DNA of 64,000 nucleotides from Cryobacterium aureum (GCF_002954245.1 NZ_PPTG01000009.1:344405-408404), one strand, 5' to 3'; shown: positions 36,119-45,846, counted from the stretch's first letter. Notes: generated by a model from the sequence alone, not told the origin. Program-made: numbers and translations.

Positions 36119-37651
36119 TTATTTGACGGACACTGGGAACGCCCGCAAATCAACGCCATCAAGACGGTTCAGCCTGGCAAGAACTGCGGTGCCTTCCGGG
36201 CTGGGGAAGCGGCGAACCGCCTCCCCAGCCAGCCCTTTCGATTCCTTGGCGACATCGGACTGGACCAGGCTCTCTTCGATCGCCCAAAGAACAGTGGCGA
36301 CCGCAGCCATTTCCTTCTTTGTGGCGATGAGCGCCTCGATTGCGCTCAGGTATTTCTCACGACCACCTGTCGGGTTGCCTTCTCTAAATAGAATCAATCC
36401 CAGCGTCGCCCTATGTACATATGAATCCTCGTCATCGTCTGTATCGTGCGCGAACGTCAGATGCTCCCGAGCCTCCGCCGGCCGATCTAGGTTGCCTAGC
36501 GCAAAAGCCGCATTGTTGTGGAGCATAGCGTCGTAAGGATGAGTCCTCAGCCCGTTCACGGCCACATCGTAGGCGAGTTGAAAATTTGCAGTGCCGATAG
36601 CGGCCGCGTATGAGGTGAAGAGTGCCGGTTCGAGCGCAAAAGGCTGATCAAATTGCCAGTCTTGCCCCTCTTTGGCAGCCAGATCCCAAGCCCCCGAACG
36701 GGAGTTGTTAATTGCTCGCGCTTCGAACCCTCTCTCAATGGTCAGCAACTCAGGCGCAATCTGAATGTCACCATGTTCGGCAACCGATGCCGCTTGCGCA
36801 ACCGCATTTTCCGTAGGAGCAGTGAGTGCGATCGCGAATAGTTTCTTGGCCCGACTGTCCCGTCCACTTCGAATTTCGTTTGTAGCAAGCGCGCTAGCCA
36901 ATTCGCTGAGTGAGTGGGGACTTAGATTGTCTGAAATGAGTAGTTCACGGGCAGCACGCTCGTTGTTGAACTTGCCAAATGCGAGTTGCGATGTTGAGAG
37001 TTCAGCGGCCAAGAGCCAGGGGTCCGAGCGAAGACGCTCACTGCGTTGCAGGATGAAATTCGCCTGTTCCGGATCTTCGATGTGAATATAAAACCGTGTC
37101 GCTGATCTCAGAACAAATCGGCTTTCTGGCGCCAGCGAAAGCGCTGTCCTCATGTCTCGAGTCGCCTTACCGACATTGCCGAGGGTCGCGTGTGCCAATG
37201 CAATGTCCACCCACCGCACCGCATTTCTGGGCTCCGTATCCAGGAGACTTCGCAGACGACGTACACGGCGTACGGCGTCGTGACGGGACTGTTCTGAATC
37301 AAAGACGTGCTCAGGACCAGACTCGAAAGACTCTGGTTCCAGTCGGCAGACCCGGGTCAGGAACGATGCCAAGGGCTTGGGAACGTTCGAGGAGCCCGAA
37401 ATAAACTCCGCCAATCGCCGAGTCTCGGAGTCTCGGCGTCCATCAGCAATTAGTGAGCTGAACAAGTCGGCCGCCGTGTAAACACCGGGATCACTGTCGA
37501 AGGAGACCCGAAGAGTCGCTAGCTCCGCCTCGATATTTTCACTCACGCTTGCGCGCAGCGAGGCAAGTTCAGAGGTCTGTATCGTCGCACGGAATGTTCG
37601 CCACCGCGGGATTACCTGACGGTCGTCGTCATTCCCATGTTGAACGGTCAT
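36119..37651 (-). CDS. TPR-repeat protein paired with a protein kinase
   Basis: 510 residues. Helical repeats with TPR spacing run through about 130-480, for example WVDIALAHATLGNVGKATRD, AAIGTANFQLAYDVAVNGLR and NNAAFALGNLDRPAEAREHL. No enzymatic motif, signal peptide or membrane segment is seen. The start overlaps the kinase stop (ATGA), so the two proteins are made together; the TPR protein may be a substrate, scaffold or effector of the kinase. The pair lies beside an integrase, typical for accessory or defence cargo. Codon usage is less GC-biased than the flanking core genes, consistent with transfer. Confidence 0.78.
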   Translation of the reverse strand: MTVQHGNDDDRQVIPRWRTFRATIQTSELASLRASVSENIEAELATLRVSFDSDPGVYTAADLFSSLIADGRRDSETRRLAEFISGSSNVPKPLASFLTRVCRLEPESFESGPEHVFDSEQSRHDAVRRVRRLRSLLDTEPRNAVRWVDIALAHATLGNVGKATRDMRTALSLAPESRFVLRSATRFYIHIEDPEQANFILQRSERLRSDPWLLAAELSTSQLAFGKFNNERAARELLISDNLSPHSLSELASALATNEIRSGRDSRAKKLFAIALTAPTENAVAQAASVAEHGDIQIAPELLTIERGFEARAINNSRSGAWDLAAKEGQDWQFDQPFALEPALFTSYAAAIGTANFQLAYDVAVNGLRTHPYDAMLHNNAAFALGNLDRPAEAREHLTFAHDTDDDEDSYVHRATLGLILFREGNPTGGREKYLSAIEALIATKKEMAAVATVLWAIEESLVQSDVAKESKGLAGEAVRRFPSPEGTAVLARLNRLDGVDLRAFPVSVK

Positions 37652-38736
37652 CTGGTTCGAGCCAAATCCACTGAAGTGCGTCGAGCAAGCAAATCTATTT
37701 CGCTCACAACTCGCTGGAGAGCAAACGGAGATCCGTGCCCCCGTCGGGCCGCCGGGTGCCCACGGCGCGGCGCGTCAGGAACGCACAAATACTCAACTAT
37801 GCGCACGAGCGATTCGTTAACTTCACGGGGAAACTCGTCGCGGAGCCGGGAAAGAGCCCGGCCATATGCATCCGTCACATACGGCAATGCACCCTCGTAA
37901 CCGTCGCCGAACTGGTCCCAATGGTGCTCTGGAGCAAGTTCCGATGCAAGGAGGGCATTGAGCGTAACACCACCAAAGATGAAGGCCGCGAGGTTACCGA
38001 GTTGGTATAGGTCTGCAGCAAAACGTCGTACGTCGATGTCTCCGTACTCGTAGTTGTACAGCTGTTCTGGCGGGGCGTATCCGCGATCCCCCGGCCGGGT
38101 ATAGGAATCGTGCATCGACGGGTGACCATCGCGGTATGCACGTCCAAGATCCGCGATTTTCCCGTGCGCGCCGCGGGTTTCGTCGTCGGCGAACAAGAGG
38201 AAGTTTGAAGGCTTTAGATCCTGATGCGCCACGCGATGACGATGGAGCTGTTGCAAACCAACTGCCACGTCGTGAAGCATCTCAAGTTTCAAAACGACGT
38301 CAATGGTCTTTGATTGACTCAAAGCAACTCGCACATCATTGGTAGCCAGCTCGAAAATGATGTAATTCACCTGCCCTACCAGAAACCCAGGGACATTTAG
38401 CTGCCCGTGAGCCATTGCAGTGACCACGCGCGAGAGGCGGCGTTCGCCACACATCAGTAAGAGGTCGCGCTCTGAGATGTACTCGTTGACGGCCATCTGA
38501 AGGGCATCGATATCACCGAATACCCGAATCAAATCGATCACCTTAAGGAACGCATGCTTACCATCGGCGCGAGTCACCGTGTAGGAGACGCTAAACAAGC
38601 CACCTATGGCGCTTGGATCCTTCCCATTTAGCGGTCCGACCTTCCAACCGCCTTCGAGTTCGAGGCCCTCGAGGTTCACGGCTGCATTCAGCGCGTTGTA
38701 ATTGGGATCCAAGTTGTGGTCTCCGCTAATCCTCAA
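37648..38736 (-). CDS. Hanks-type Ser/Thr protein kinase
   Basis: 362 residues from a TTG start with AAGG about 10 bases upstream. Kinase motifs in order: ATP-binding lysine K65 in HAFLKVIDL, likely helix-C Glu85, catalytic loop VAHQDLKPSNFLL (HQD at 171-173 instead of HRD), metal-binding DLG (196-198 in KIADLGRAY) and APPE (221-224 in GYAPPEQLY). All catalytic residues are present, so it should be active. There is no transmembrane segment or PASTA repeat, unlike housekeeping PknB, so it is a soluble kinase. Operon with the TPR gene. Confidence 0.82.
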   Translation of the reverse strand: MRISGDHNLDPNYNALNAAVNLEGLELEGGWKVGPLNGKDPSAIGGLFSVSYTVTRADGKHAFLKVIDLIRVFGDIDALQMAVNEYISERDLLLMCGERRLSRVVTAMAHGQLNVPGFLVGQVNYIIFELATNDVRVALSQSKTIDVVLKLEMLHDVAVGLQQLHRHRVAHQDLKPSNFLLFADDETRGAHGKIADLGRAYRDGHPSMHDSYTRPGDRGYAPPEQLYNYEYGDIDVRRFAADLYQLGNLAAFIFGGVTLNALLASELAPEHHWDQFGDGYEGALPYVTDAYGRALSRLRDEFPREVNESLVRIVEYLCVPDAPRRGHPAARRGHGSPFALQRVVSEIDLLARRTSVDLARTR

Positions 38737-39338
38737 TTGATTTCAACCCTTCGGCCGTGAAATTTGGCAGGCGCGGCATACGATTCCGAGAAATGACGTT
38801 GGCGACAAAGGCATTTCGCGGTATCCGTCGCTATCTGCGATCGTATCTGCCCTTCCAGACATGCATGGGCGTTTGGCGCTGCACTAGCGGATTTTTCGGA
38901 TTTCTTGTGTGCGGCTGTTCCACGCGCTCGAGTTTCGAGACGGGACTCGATGCCTTCCTCCGTCGCATTTACCCGCGCAGTACTCTGAGTGAAACGGTCC
39001 CGACAGCCACCCACTCGCCCGTCTTGTCAGCCTCCCGATGAGAGCCCTGAGCCACCGGCGCAGTTATGTCGTCACAGGCTATTGCTGCTACGCGTCGGCC
39101 GCTGGGGCCGGGCAGTCCGCGATGTCGAGGCGGCCTCCGGGCCTCCTGTGTCGCTCGGACGAGCGATCGCAATCTGCGAACCGGATGCGCGCTGGTAGTC
39201 CCAAGGCTCGGGCGGACCCGGACGGTGGCCGGTGACCCCCCGATGCGGTCGGAGTGTCTAGATAGATCGAGATTCCCGCCCGTAGTGCGGTAGGCCAGTG
39301 TCGCTGAAGCACCATGTAGAGATCGATAAGCTCACGGC
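38737..39338. other. 600-bp region without a convincing gene
   Basis: Several overlapping short frames exist on both strands, none with a motif, good ribosome site or family resemblance. It must contain the promoter of the kinase-TPR operon at its left end. The rest may be debris at the join between the kinase cargo and the mobilisation module. Confidence 0.5.
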
Positions 39339-39425
39339 ATGAACGATAAGACAGATCAAAAACAAATCGTTGTGATCGCTGTGGCGACAGCAAAGTCCAA
39401 CGAATCCACGCAAGCCGGAGCCTGA
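39339..39425 (+). CDS. Possible 28-residue leader peptide
   Basis: ATG 39339 opens a 28-codon frame (MNDKTDQKQIVVIAVATAKS then NESTQAGA) whose TGA overlaps the ATG of the next small gene (TGATG). Such an overlap suggests translational coupling. The ribosome site is weak and the peptide has no known relative, so it may be a coupling leader or chance. Confidence 0.3.
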   Translation: MNDKTDQKQIVVIAVATAKSNESTQAGA

Positions 39426-39574
39426 TGTTCGCGCTGATGGTGGCGCTACTCTTCGGCGGCATGGTCGTGGCGATATTCAACCCTGTGCTCGGAGTCATCG
39501 GCATCGTGGTGGGGCTGGCCATCATCATCATCAACGGAATTCGCCGCGCGGCAGACCAAGGACGCCGTGGATGA
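39425..39574 (+). CDS. 49-residue small membrane protein
   Basis: ATG 39425 to TGA 39574. Two adjoining hydrophobic segments, MFALMVALLFGGMVVAIFN and VLGVIGIVVGLAIIIING, are followed by a basic tail (IRRAADQGRRG), which predicts a hairpin in the membrane with the tail in the cytosol. The composition is much too regular for a random frame. Function unknown. It lies between the kinase and relaxase modules and points toward the 3' end of the latter. Confidence 0.5.
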   Translation: MFALMVALLFGGMVVAIFNPVLGVIGIVVGLAIIIINGIRRAADQGRRG

Positions 39575-39647
39575 CTCGAGCGTCGCCCCGGTAGCCCCTA
39601 ACCGCCGAAGCTTTGTTCGCGTGGCTCGGGAGAGATCGGAAGGAGCT

Positions 39648-40880
39648 TCAGGAACCTAACTGACGAATGGTTAATCCAACTGTCTGGTTCTTGTGGACGA
39701 TGTTGAATGATCCCGCGACATGAAGCTTCGCGAGTTCGGCAGCACTCCGCACATCGCCGACCGTTAATTTGCTCGTCGGGACGCGCTCAGCGACCTCCCG
39801 AGTCGCGAGCTGCACAACGAGTGCCCCAACGGGCGCGAGCGGCTTCCCTCGGCGCACCCTGGCCTTGTTTTCCATCGCCGACTCGACGCCGTATCGCCCA
39901 CTGTCGCGGTGTAACTGCGTGACGATTGCTTTCACAAGCCCATCGAACTGCCGTTGCCGCTCCGCGCGTCGAATCTCAGTCTTCGTGCTCCGCACAGCCG
40001 CCGCGACGTCGCGGCTGGTCAGCAGGTCGACTCGGCGCATCCGCTCTGCCACTAGCTCGACGGCTCGGGCGTAGACGACGTCCTCCACCGACACCGGTCG
40101 TAAACCAATGCGCGCCCTGGACGATACATAGGCCTCCGCGAACTCGCGCATGCGGGCGCCGTTCTTGAGCATGTGCTCGGTCAGCGACTCGGCGAACACG
40201 GTGAACTGCCGCAGATGCTCAGACCGCGACGGGTCATTGAAATAGGCGTCGGCTTCGCGCTCGTTGGCCCGGCGCTCGGCCGCAGTCGTCGCGTGAAGAA
40301 GTTTCGGCGGGAGGCCAGCCCGACTCAGGCTGCGTTTCAGCCGTCGCGAGGCAGCGTTGGCCTCCAGCTCAGACTGGTAGATCTCCGGGTTGCTGCGCCG
40401 GTTGCGCTGCAACTCAGCACGGCGTTCCTTGTTGCGCTCGGCCCATTGTCGAGTGATCTGCTTCGTGCGGTCGGGGTCCGCATCCCGTCGCGCGGCAGCC
40501 CGAGCGTTCACCTCGTCGCGGTGGGCCTCGTAATAGCGGTTGTAGTACTCATGCACCTTCTCGCGATTCTCCGCCACCCATCGCTGCTGATACGCGCGCT
40601 TGCGCTCCGGGTGCTCCAATCGCCACCGCTTCGCACGCTCCCTCCCCCGAGCACGCACCTCGGCCTCGCGGTGTCGGCGCGCGGTGGCCCGCCGCATCGA
40701 GTCGCGATTCAGCTCCCGCGCCCGGTCGAGATGTTCCGCACGCCAGAGCCGATTCAGCTCGCGGATCCGGTCGCGGTTGGCCGCCACATACTGGTGCCGT
40801 TTCTCGGCCTCTTCATCAAGAGACGGATGCTCCGCCAGCGCCTTCCGCGGCGCGGCACCTTCCTCAGATGGGGCGTTCAT
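39648..40880 (-). CDS. Basic coiled repeat protein of the mobilisation module
   Basis: 410 residues, not recognised as a named family. Residues about 25-190 are rich in Arg, Glu and Ala with an aromatic-charged repeat of ~15-30 residues (RIRELNRLWRAEHLDR, RAKRWRLEHPERKRAYQ, QRWVAENREKVHEYY, ITRQWAERNKERRAELQ). Similar W-x-(A/E)-x-N/H-P/R repeats occur in phage and plasmid proteins that bind nucleic acid. The C-terminal half is mixed helical with no motif. It is the last gene of the relaxase operon, so a role in DNA processing or relaxosome assembly is likely (inference). Confidence 0.68.
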   Translation of the reverse strand: MNAPSEEGAAPRKALAEHPSLDEEAEKRHQYVAANRDRIRELNRLWRAEHLDRARELNRDSMRRATARRHREAEVRARGRERAKRWRLEHPERKRAYQQRWVAENREKVHEYYNRYYEAHRDEVNARAAARRDADPDRTKQITRQWAERNKERRAELQRNRRSNPEIYQSELEANAASRRLKRSLSRAGLPPKLLHATTAAERRANEREADAYFNDPSRSEHLRQFTVFAESLTEHMLKNGARMREFAEAYVSSRARIGLRPVSVEDVVYARAVELVAERMRRVDLLTSRDVAAAVRSTKTEIRRAERQRQFDGLVKAIVTQLHRDSGRYGVESAMENKARVRRGKPLAPVGALVVQLATREVAERVPTSKLTVGDVRSAAELAKLHVAGSFNIVHKNQTVGLTIRQLGS

Positions 40881-40888
40881 GATCGGCG

Positions 40889-41155
40889 TTACTCGGCAGG
40901 CGGCGGAGCCAGCTCGATGGCCAGAGCAAGGAGTCCAGAGCGATGTGCCGTCGGATTCGTGATCACACGCCCGACCGCGACCCGGAGTCGTTCGGCGTCC
41001 TCGTCCGCGATCCCGGCGATGGGCTCCAGGCAGTACGCGATGTCGTTCTGGAGGTTGTGGCCATCATCATCGACGGCGATCTCCGGATAGTAGAACAACG
41101 CAGCCAACGCGGTGCGGCTGAGCAGGTCGTCGAACTGTTCCTGCCGGATCGTCAT
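40889..41155 (-). CDS. Small hypothetical protein of the mobilisation module
   Basis: 88 residues from ATG 41155 (MTIRQEQFDDLL), chosen because a full AGGAGG lies directly upstream. Acidic, helical, with a central FYYPEIAVDDDGHNLQNDIA segment; no known family. Its stop is 8 bp before the next gene's start, so the two are co-translated. Role unknown. Confidence 0.65.
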   Translation of the reverse strand: MTIRQEQFDDLLSRTALAALFYYPEIAVDDDGHNLQNDIAYCLEPIAGIADEDAERLRVAVGRVITNPTAHRSGLLALAIELAPPPAE

Positions 41156-41248
41156 GGTGAAACCTCCTGTGGGCGAATGCGTGTCAGCCAATCATGCCGC
41201 TATCACTAGGTATGCCGGCAGCACCGGCGGGTAAATCAGACGCAGCGG

Positions 41249-41641
41249 TCAGCTGCTCTTCGACGTAAGCACCGGGTCGAGAAGGCGCTCCCGACTCAAC
41301 TTGTCGGCGGGCAGCGCCCGCGCCATCCGACGCCGCGCCACCGCTTCCCGGACGCGCACTGCGATCAACTTCAGCAGGCTGATTGGCCCGATCAGAACAA
41401 ACTTGATCGTGTTCCAAAGACAGACCAACACGAAAAGGTTCAGCCAGCCTGGACCACCGGCTTCGACCTGCGCGCGGCAAAACTCCGCAGCGACCGCATA
41501 CGGAACGGCAAGCAGCATCGCGGGCACACCCCACTTCAGGCCGCGCCGGGTATTGATCGCGTCGATCACGATGGCGGTCGGCATGAACCGACGCAAGAAA
41601 AAGTAGCTGCGAGCCGTGGCGGCCAGAATGAATTCAAACAT
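41249..41641 (-). CDS. Small polytopic membrane protein of the mobilisation module
   Basis: 130 residues from ATG 41641 (MFEFILAAT) with GAAAGG upstream. Two or three hydrophobic segments (WGVPAMLLAVPYAVAAEF, WLNLFVLVCLWNTIKFVLIG) follow an N-terminal FFLRRFMPTAIVID motif; the tail is basic. Close relatives in Microbacteriaceae are sometimes labelled sulfate permease, but it lacks any transporter signature and the label is not supported. It always seems to travel with relaxase genes, so a transfer role is possible. Confidence 0.7.
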   Translation of the reverse strand: MFEFILAATARSYFFLRRFMPTAIVIDAINTRRGLKWGVPAMLLAVPYAVAAEFCRAQVEAGGPGWLNLFVLVCLWNTIKFVLIGPISLLKLIAVRVREAVARRRMARALPADKLSRERLLDPVLTSKSS

Positions 41642-41742
41642 GGCGCAACCTTTCAGATGTTCGGCAACAAGAACCTGAAAGGACTGCGAGTCATACCATC
41701 GCAACGAGCGACGGCGCGTGTAAGAGGTTGCCTAAGAACACT

Positions 41743-44700
41743 TTAGAACTGGATGCCCACGGGCGGAAGCCCCACGGTGGCAGTCGGCCTGCGTGGGTCG
41801 TAGGCCTGACTATCCGCCAGCTGCTGCGCCGCAATGAGTGCAGCGTGAGCGCGAGCGGCATCGAGCTTCTGAGCCGTTGACTCTGGTGGTGCACCGAGCG
41901 ACTTAGCACCGACGATGCCGTAGCGGTCCCGGTAGGCCGCGACCGCGCATCCGTTTTGGTGCCATGCGACGGCCGCTGTCCCCCGCGGCGCAGCGCCAAG
42001 CGCTCGAGTCCAGGGCTCCCCCGCGAGCAACGCTTGGTCGAGCACCGCGCTCGCACGCGACTCGATCAGGTCACTGCGCTCGACCAACGCCTGGTGCATG
42101 ACGGCATCCATCGGCCCGAGCGCACGAGGAATTAGCCCGGCGACGAGCCGCGGCGCCCGACGCGTGCGTCCCGCACCGGTATCCCGCGAAACCACCGCCA
42201 CGACTCGGGCTTGCAAGACAGCGGCAATGTCCTGCGCGTCCTCGAACCCGCGAGCCGCCACCACCCGCGGCAGCAGGCTCGCAACGTCGACAAAATGCGC
42301 CTCGGCTCGCCGTAGCTCCGCGGTGAACGGACCGAAGGCATCCGAGTGGATGACCTCATCAGCCTGACCCGGAGAGAGACCGCTCGCGCTCACCACCGAC
42401 ACCCACCGGTCGTGCTGCGCGGCCGCCGCGAGAGTCTCGTACTCCGCGGCGAGCTGCGCAACTGATCCCCACGCATCCTGCTCCGCCGCCAGAGTCTCGT
42501 GCGCCGACAGCTCGGCGCCGACGTGCTGCAGAATGCCATAGAGGATGCTGCGCGCCGTAACGTCCGCAGCGTCACCCGGCCGCGGCCCCACGTGGGCGAC
42601 ATCGGGCCGGTCGACGGCGACGTAGGCGGTGTTCGCCTCGCGACCCCGCGTCATCGCGACGTACAGATTCTCGCGCGGCATGCTCGGCGCGACGACAACG
42701 TGCGCCGTGTCGGTCGTGATCCCCTGCGCCCGGTGTGAGGTGACCGCGTAGCCCAGCTCGACATGCTCGGCGACGTACGAGGCGGGCAGCAGCACCGTGC
42801 TCCCCCACCGCCGACCCTGCCGCCGCACCTCGACCGAGCCGTTCCGGTGCACGCCGATCACATTCCACCGGTCGCCGTTGCGCACCCAGCTGCGCGACGC
42901 ATACAGCCGCCGATCATTGAGCCGGGTGATGACCGTGTCACCGACGGCGGCGCGGGTTCCGTCGTGCAGAGCCACCTCGTGCAGCGCGTCGACCCGACCC
43001 TCCAGAATCAGCTCGGCGCGAGCGCGCACGTTCAGCGCCGCGACGGCCTCGTTCGAGTCGCTGATCAGCACGGTCGACTTTCCCGAGCGGATGTCCGCCC
43101 GCCACGCCTCGTAGGCAGCATCCGCCATCGCCTCCGTGCTGCCATCGCGCAGTCGGTCATGCGCGGAATACAGGTCGAGCACGTCGGGGTGGCCCTGGCG
43201 TAGTCCAAGGGAGGCGTTCTTCTCCCACTCGTTCACGAAGCGGTGCACGTCGATGAGCTCGGGCGCATCCGCTCGGTCGTGCACGAGCAGCGAGAACGCT
43301 CCGCCCGCGTCGACCGACTGCAGCTGGGCGTAGTCGCCGACCAACAGCACCTTCGCGCCCGCATCCAGGGCCAGGGCGGTGACCCGGTCGAGCGGCATCG
43401 TGCCCGCCAGGGATGCCTCGTCGATGATCACGAGCTGACCGGCCCGAAACGACGACCCCTGGTCGACATGCGTCTGCCACCACTTCGCCAGGTTCTCCGT
43501 CGCGATACCGAGATCCGTCGCCAGCACCGTCGCGGCGGCGGCCGAAGGCGCCAACCCAACCACGGCGCCAGCTCCGTGCGCTGCTTCCCACGCTCGCCGG
43601 AGGGCGTTCATCGCCGTCGTCTTGCCCACACCGGCCGGTCCTACGAGCACATCGATGACACGGCCCGAACCAGCAACCGAGGAAAGCGCCGCGAGCTGGT
43701 CATCGGCAAGCCAGCCGCCACCCGGCAACCGAGACGAAGCAGCCGACCCAAGCGCCACCCGTGGCGCCGTCACAAGCGCAGCTCGCTCGAGCAACCGAGA
43801 CTCGGCATCGAGCAATCCAGTCGAAGTGAACACGACGGAGTGCTTCGGCCGAAACACCGACGTCCCATCATCGCGTTGAAACTCCACAGGGCTCGCTGCG
43901 AGCTCGGGTGGCGTGAGGCGCAGGGACGCGCGCTCGGCAGCATCCACTATGAGGCCGACGACGGCTTCCCGATCGGATGCCGACGCGAACCGATACGGCA
44001 TCGTCTGGCGCGCGGCCTCGGCCGTGAGATTCCAGTGCCGCCAGGTGGCGCGTTTCTCGCTGACGGCCGTCATCACGCTTACCCCGAGCGCATCCACTGC
44101 CTGGCGCGGCAGGTCCTCCGCTCGCAGCAATACCGGCGACGTCCCGGCGGCCGTCGATAAGTCGTGCCCGAGCACGCGTGCAGCGCGTTCTCGCCACGCC
44201 GCCGTGAGGTCCGCCAGCGAGTGCACCTGCTTCGCCGGCCGCGTGGCGAGCGTGGCCTGCGCTCGCAGCTTCATGATCGTCACCGGCCTCGGACGCCGCC
44301 CGTGACTGGTCATATACTCCTCGATCAATCGGTCGGTCTCGACATCGATGTGTCGGGACCGGGTCGAGAACTCCGCCACGAGCGCCTCAGGCACGTCGGT
44401 CAGAGCCCACGCGGGGTGGCGGTCTCGCCCCCGTTCCCGCCGCTGCCACTGCACGCCGAGGGATCGCGTGAGCTCGTCGGCGAACAGGGATTCGTGCAGT
44501 TCGGAGAGCGCCACTACGGCCTCGTGCATCGGCCGGCCGTCGAGGGAGCGCCACTTGCCGTCGAGCACGGTCTGCACCTTGTTGCTGATCACGACGTGCG
44601 TGTGCAGGTGCGGGTCGCCGGCCCGGCTGTCGAAGTGGTCGAAGGCTGTCGCGATCAGTCCGGTCACATCGACCTGCGCGACGGCGCCGCCCTGCGCTGT

Positions 44701-45261
44701 CGTGCCGGTGCGCGTCGCAGCGACCTCCCGCTCCATGTACGCCAGCACCTCGGCCACCGCCGCATGGTGCGCCCGCAGGATGCGCTCCTGCGTGGCCGCG
44801 TCACCCGCACCCCAGAGGATGCTCGCCGACTTCGGAATCGAGAATGTGAAGTCGTAGCCGGCAACGGCCCGCCGCCGCTTTTCGTCCGGCTGTTCCAAAG
44901 CGGATGCCGCGGCCCGTTCGGTAAGGCCGCCACCGTCATCGTGTTTCCCGTCCAGGGCGTGGTCGGCCGCGGCGCTATACACCGGGTAAGCGCGACCGAG
45001 GGGTTCACCGGTGACCGGGTCGCGGCCCAGCCCGATGAGTAATTGCAGCTGCGCCTCCGTGACGACATCGCCATCAACGACGAGTCCCTCGCCGAGGCCG
45101 CGGAGTCCGCCGCCCATCCAGCGACCCGGCGGTGTGCCTTCCTCGGTGTAGTAGCGAGTCAGCGGAGTCGACAACAGGCGTTTGCCGTCGCCGGCGGCGA
45201 CCGTGCGCAGGAGGTACTTGTACCCGTCGCCGGCGCTCATCACCCGCATCGAAACCGTCAT
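41743..45261 (-). CDS. MobF-family relaxase with RecD/TraA-type helicase
   Basis: 1,172 residues from ATG 45261 (MTVSMRVMSAGDGY) with GGAGGTGA upstream. The TrwC relaxase domain spans about 1-330: a paired Tyr at 37-38 (TRYYTEEG), GYDFTFSIPKSASILW and the metal triad H218-x-H220-x-H222 in GDPHLHTHVVISN. The helicase domain has Walker A VGPAGVGKTTAMNAL, Walker B LVIIDEASLAGTM and the C-terminal VTSHRAQGITTD motif. It nicks one strand at oriT, stays attached to it and unwinds the DNA during conjugation. No type IV secretion genes are seen, so the element is more likely mobilisable than self-transmissible. Confidence 0.92.
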   Translation of the reverse strand: MTVSMRVMSAGDGYKYLLRTVAAGDGKRLLSTPLTRYYTEEGTPPGRWMGGGLRGLGEGLVVDGDVVTEAQLQLLIGLGRDPVTGEPLGRAYPVYSAAADHALDGKHDDGGGLTERAAASALEQPDEKRRRAVAGYDFTFSIPKSASILWGAGDAATQERILRAHHAAVAEVLAYMEREVAATRTGTTAQGGAVAQVDVTGLIATAFDHFDSRAGDPHLHTHVVISNKVQTVLDGKWRSLDGRPMHEAVVALSELHESLFADELTRSLGVQWQRRERGRDRHPAWALTDVPEALVAEFSTRSRHIDVETDRLIEEYMTSHGRRPRPVTIMKLRAQATLATRPAKQVHSLADLTAAWRERAARVLGHDLSTAAGTSPVLLRAEDLPRQAVDALGVSVMTAVSEKRATWRHWNLTAEAARQTMPYRFASASDREAVVGLIVDAAERASLRLTPPELAASPVEFQRDDGTSVFRPKHSVVFTSTGLLDAESRLLERAALVTAPRVALGSAASSRLPGGGWLADDQLAALSSVAGSGRVIDVLVGPAGVGKTTAMNALRRAWEAAHGAGAVVGLAPSAAAATVLATDLGIATENLAKWWQTHVDQGSSFRAGQLVIIDEASLAGTMPLDRVTALALDAGAKVLLVGDYAQLQSVDAGGAFSLLVHDRADAPELIDVHRFVNEWEKNASLGLRQGHPDVLDLYSAHDRLRDGSTEAMADAAYEAWRADIRSGKSTVLISDSNEAVAALNVRARAELILEGRVDALHEVALHDGTRAAVGDTVITRLNDRRLYASRSWVRNGDRWNVIGVHRNGSVEVRRQGRRWGSTVLLPASYVAEHVELGYAVTSHRAQGITTDTAHVVVAPSMPRENLYVAMTRGREANTAYVAVDRPDVAHVGPRPGDAADVTARSILYGILQHVGAELSAHETLAAEQDAWGSVAQLAAEYETLAAAAQHDRWVSVVSASGLSPGQADEVIHSDAFGPFTAELRRAEAHFVDVASLLPRVVAARGFEDAQDIAAVLQARVVAVVSRDTGAGRTRRAPRLVAGLIPRALGPMDAVMHQALVERSDLIESRASAVLDQALLAGEPWTRALGAAPRGTAAVAWHQNGCAVAAYRDRYGIVGAKSLGAPPESTAQKLDAARAHAALIAAQQLADSQAYDPRRPTATVGLPPVGIQF

Positions 45262-45846
45262 CGCGGTCACCTCCGTCGTCACGAAGGTGCGCGTCCTCGA
45301 TCCCCAGGAAGCGTGGTGATTCGGATCAGGTGGGAAGAGTTTGAGGAGCATTCGTTTCCATTCTCCGTTGTCAGGCCGACTCCAGCCCTCAGCCATTGCC
45401 AATATCGGCATGGATTGTCCGGATATGACCCGTTCGCCCTCCCCGAGAAAGCAGAGCGAGCCCCAGACGCGCACAGGAGTGCGGGTCGCATCTCTATGAC
45501 AGTTCGGAGCACCGACGCGGCTTCGCCAACTCACTGGCTGAGAAAAGGCATTCCTGAGGCGACGATCGCGGCCGCATACTCGCGACGGAATCACGCCAAG
45601 CGCCGCGCGAAGCCGTGACATCGACCTCGGGCAGGGCGACAAAGGTCCAAGGCGGGATCGACAGCCCCGTGCAGCAACGGACTCAAAACAAGCTTGTCCG
45701 GCGAAGACGTTAACCCGGAGCGAGCTGCGCCAGTGATGTGCGCTCGGGCAGTCTCGATGGTTCAGCTGAAACCATCACGCCACAATGAGTCGTGGCGATT
45801 TACCCGAAGTCCTCTTAAATGCTCCACCGACGGGCATAATGAGCCC
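45262..45846. other. 585-bp region upstream of the relaxase; candidate oriT region
   Basis: No convincing gene. By analogy with other MobF modules the nick site usually lies just upstream of the relaxase gene, so oriT may be here, but I could not recognise a nic consensus or a clear inverted repeat. It must also hold the promoters of the relaxase operon and of the NPCBM gene. Confidence 0.4.

Noticed and set aside
41249-41641. Sulfate permease label for the small membrane protein
   Set aside because: 130 residues with two or three membrane segments and no STAS or SulP motif; far too small for a sulfate permease.
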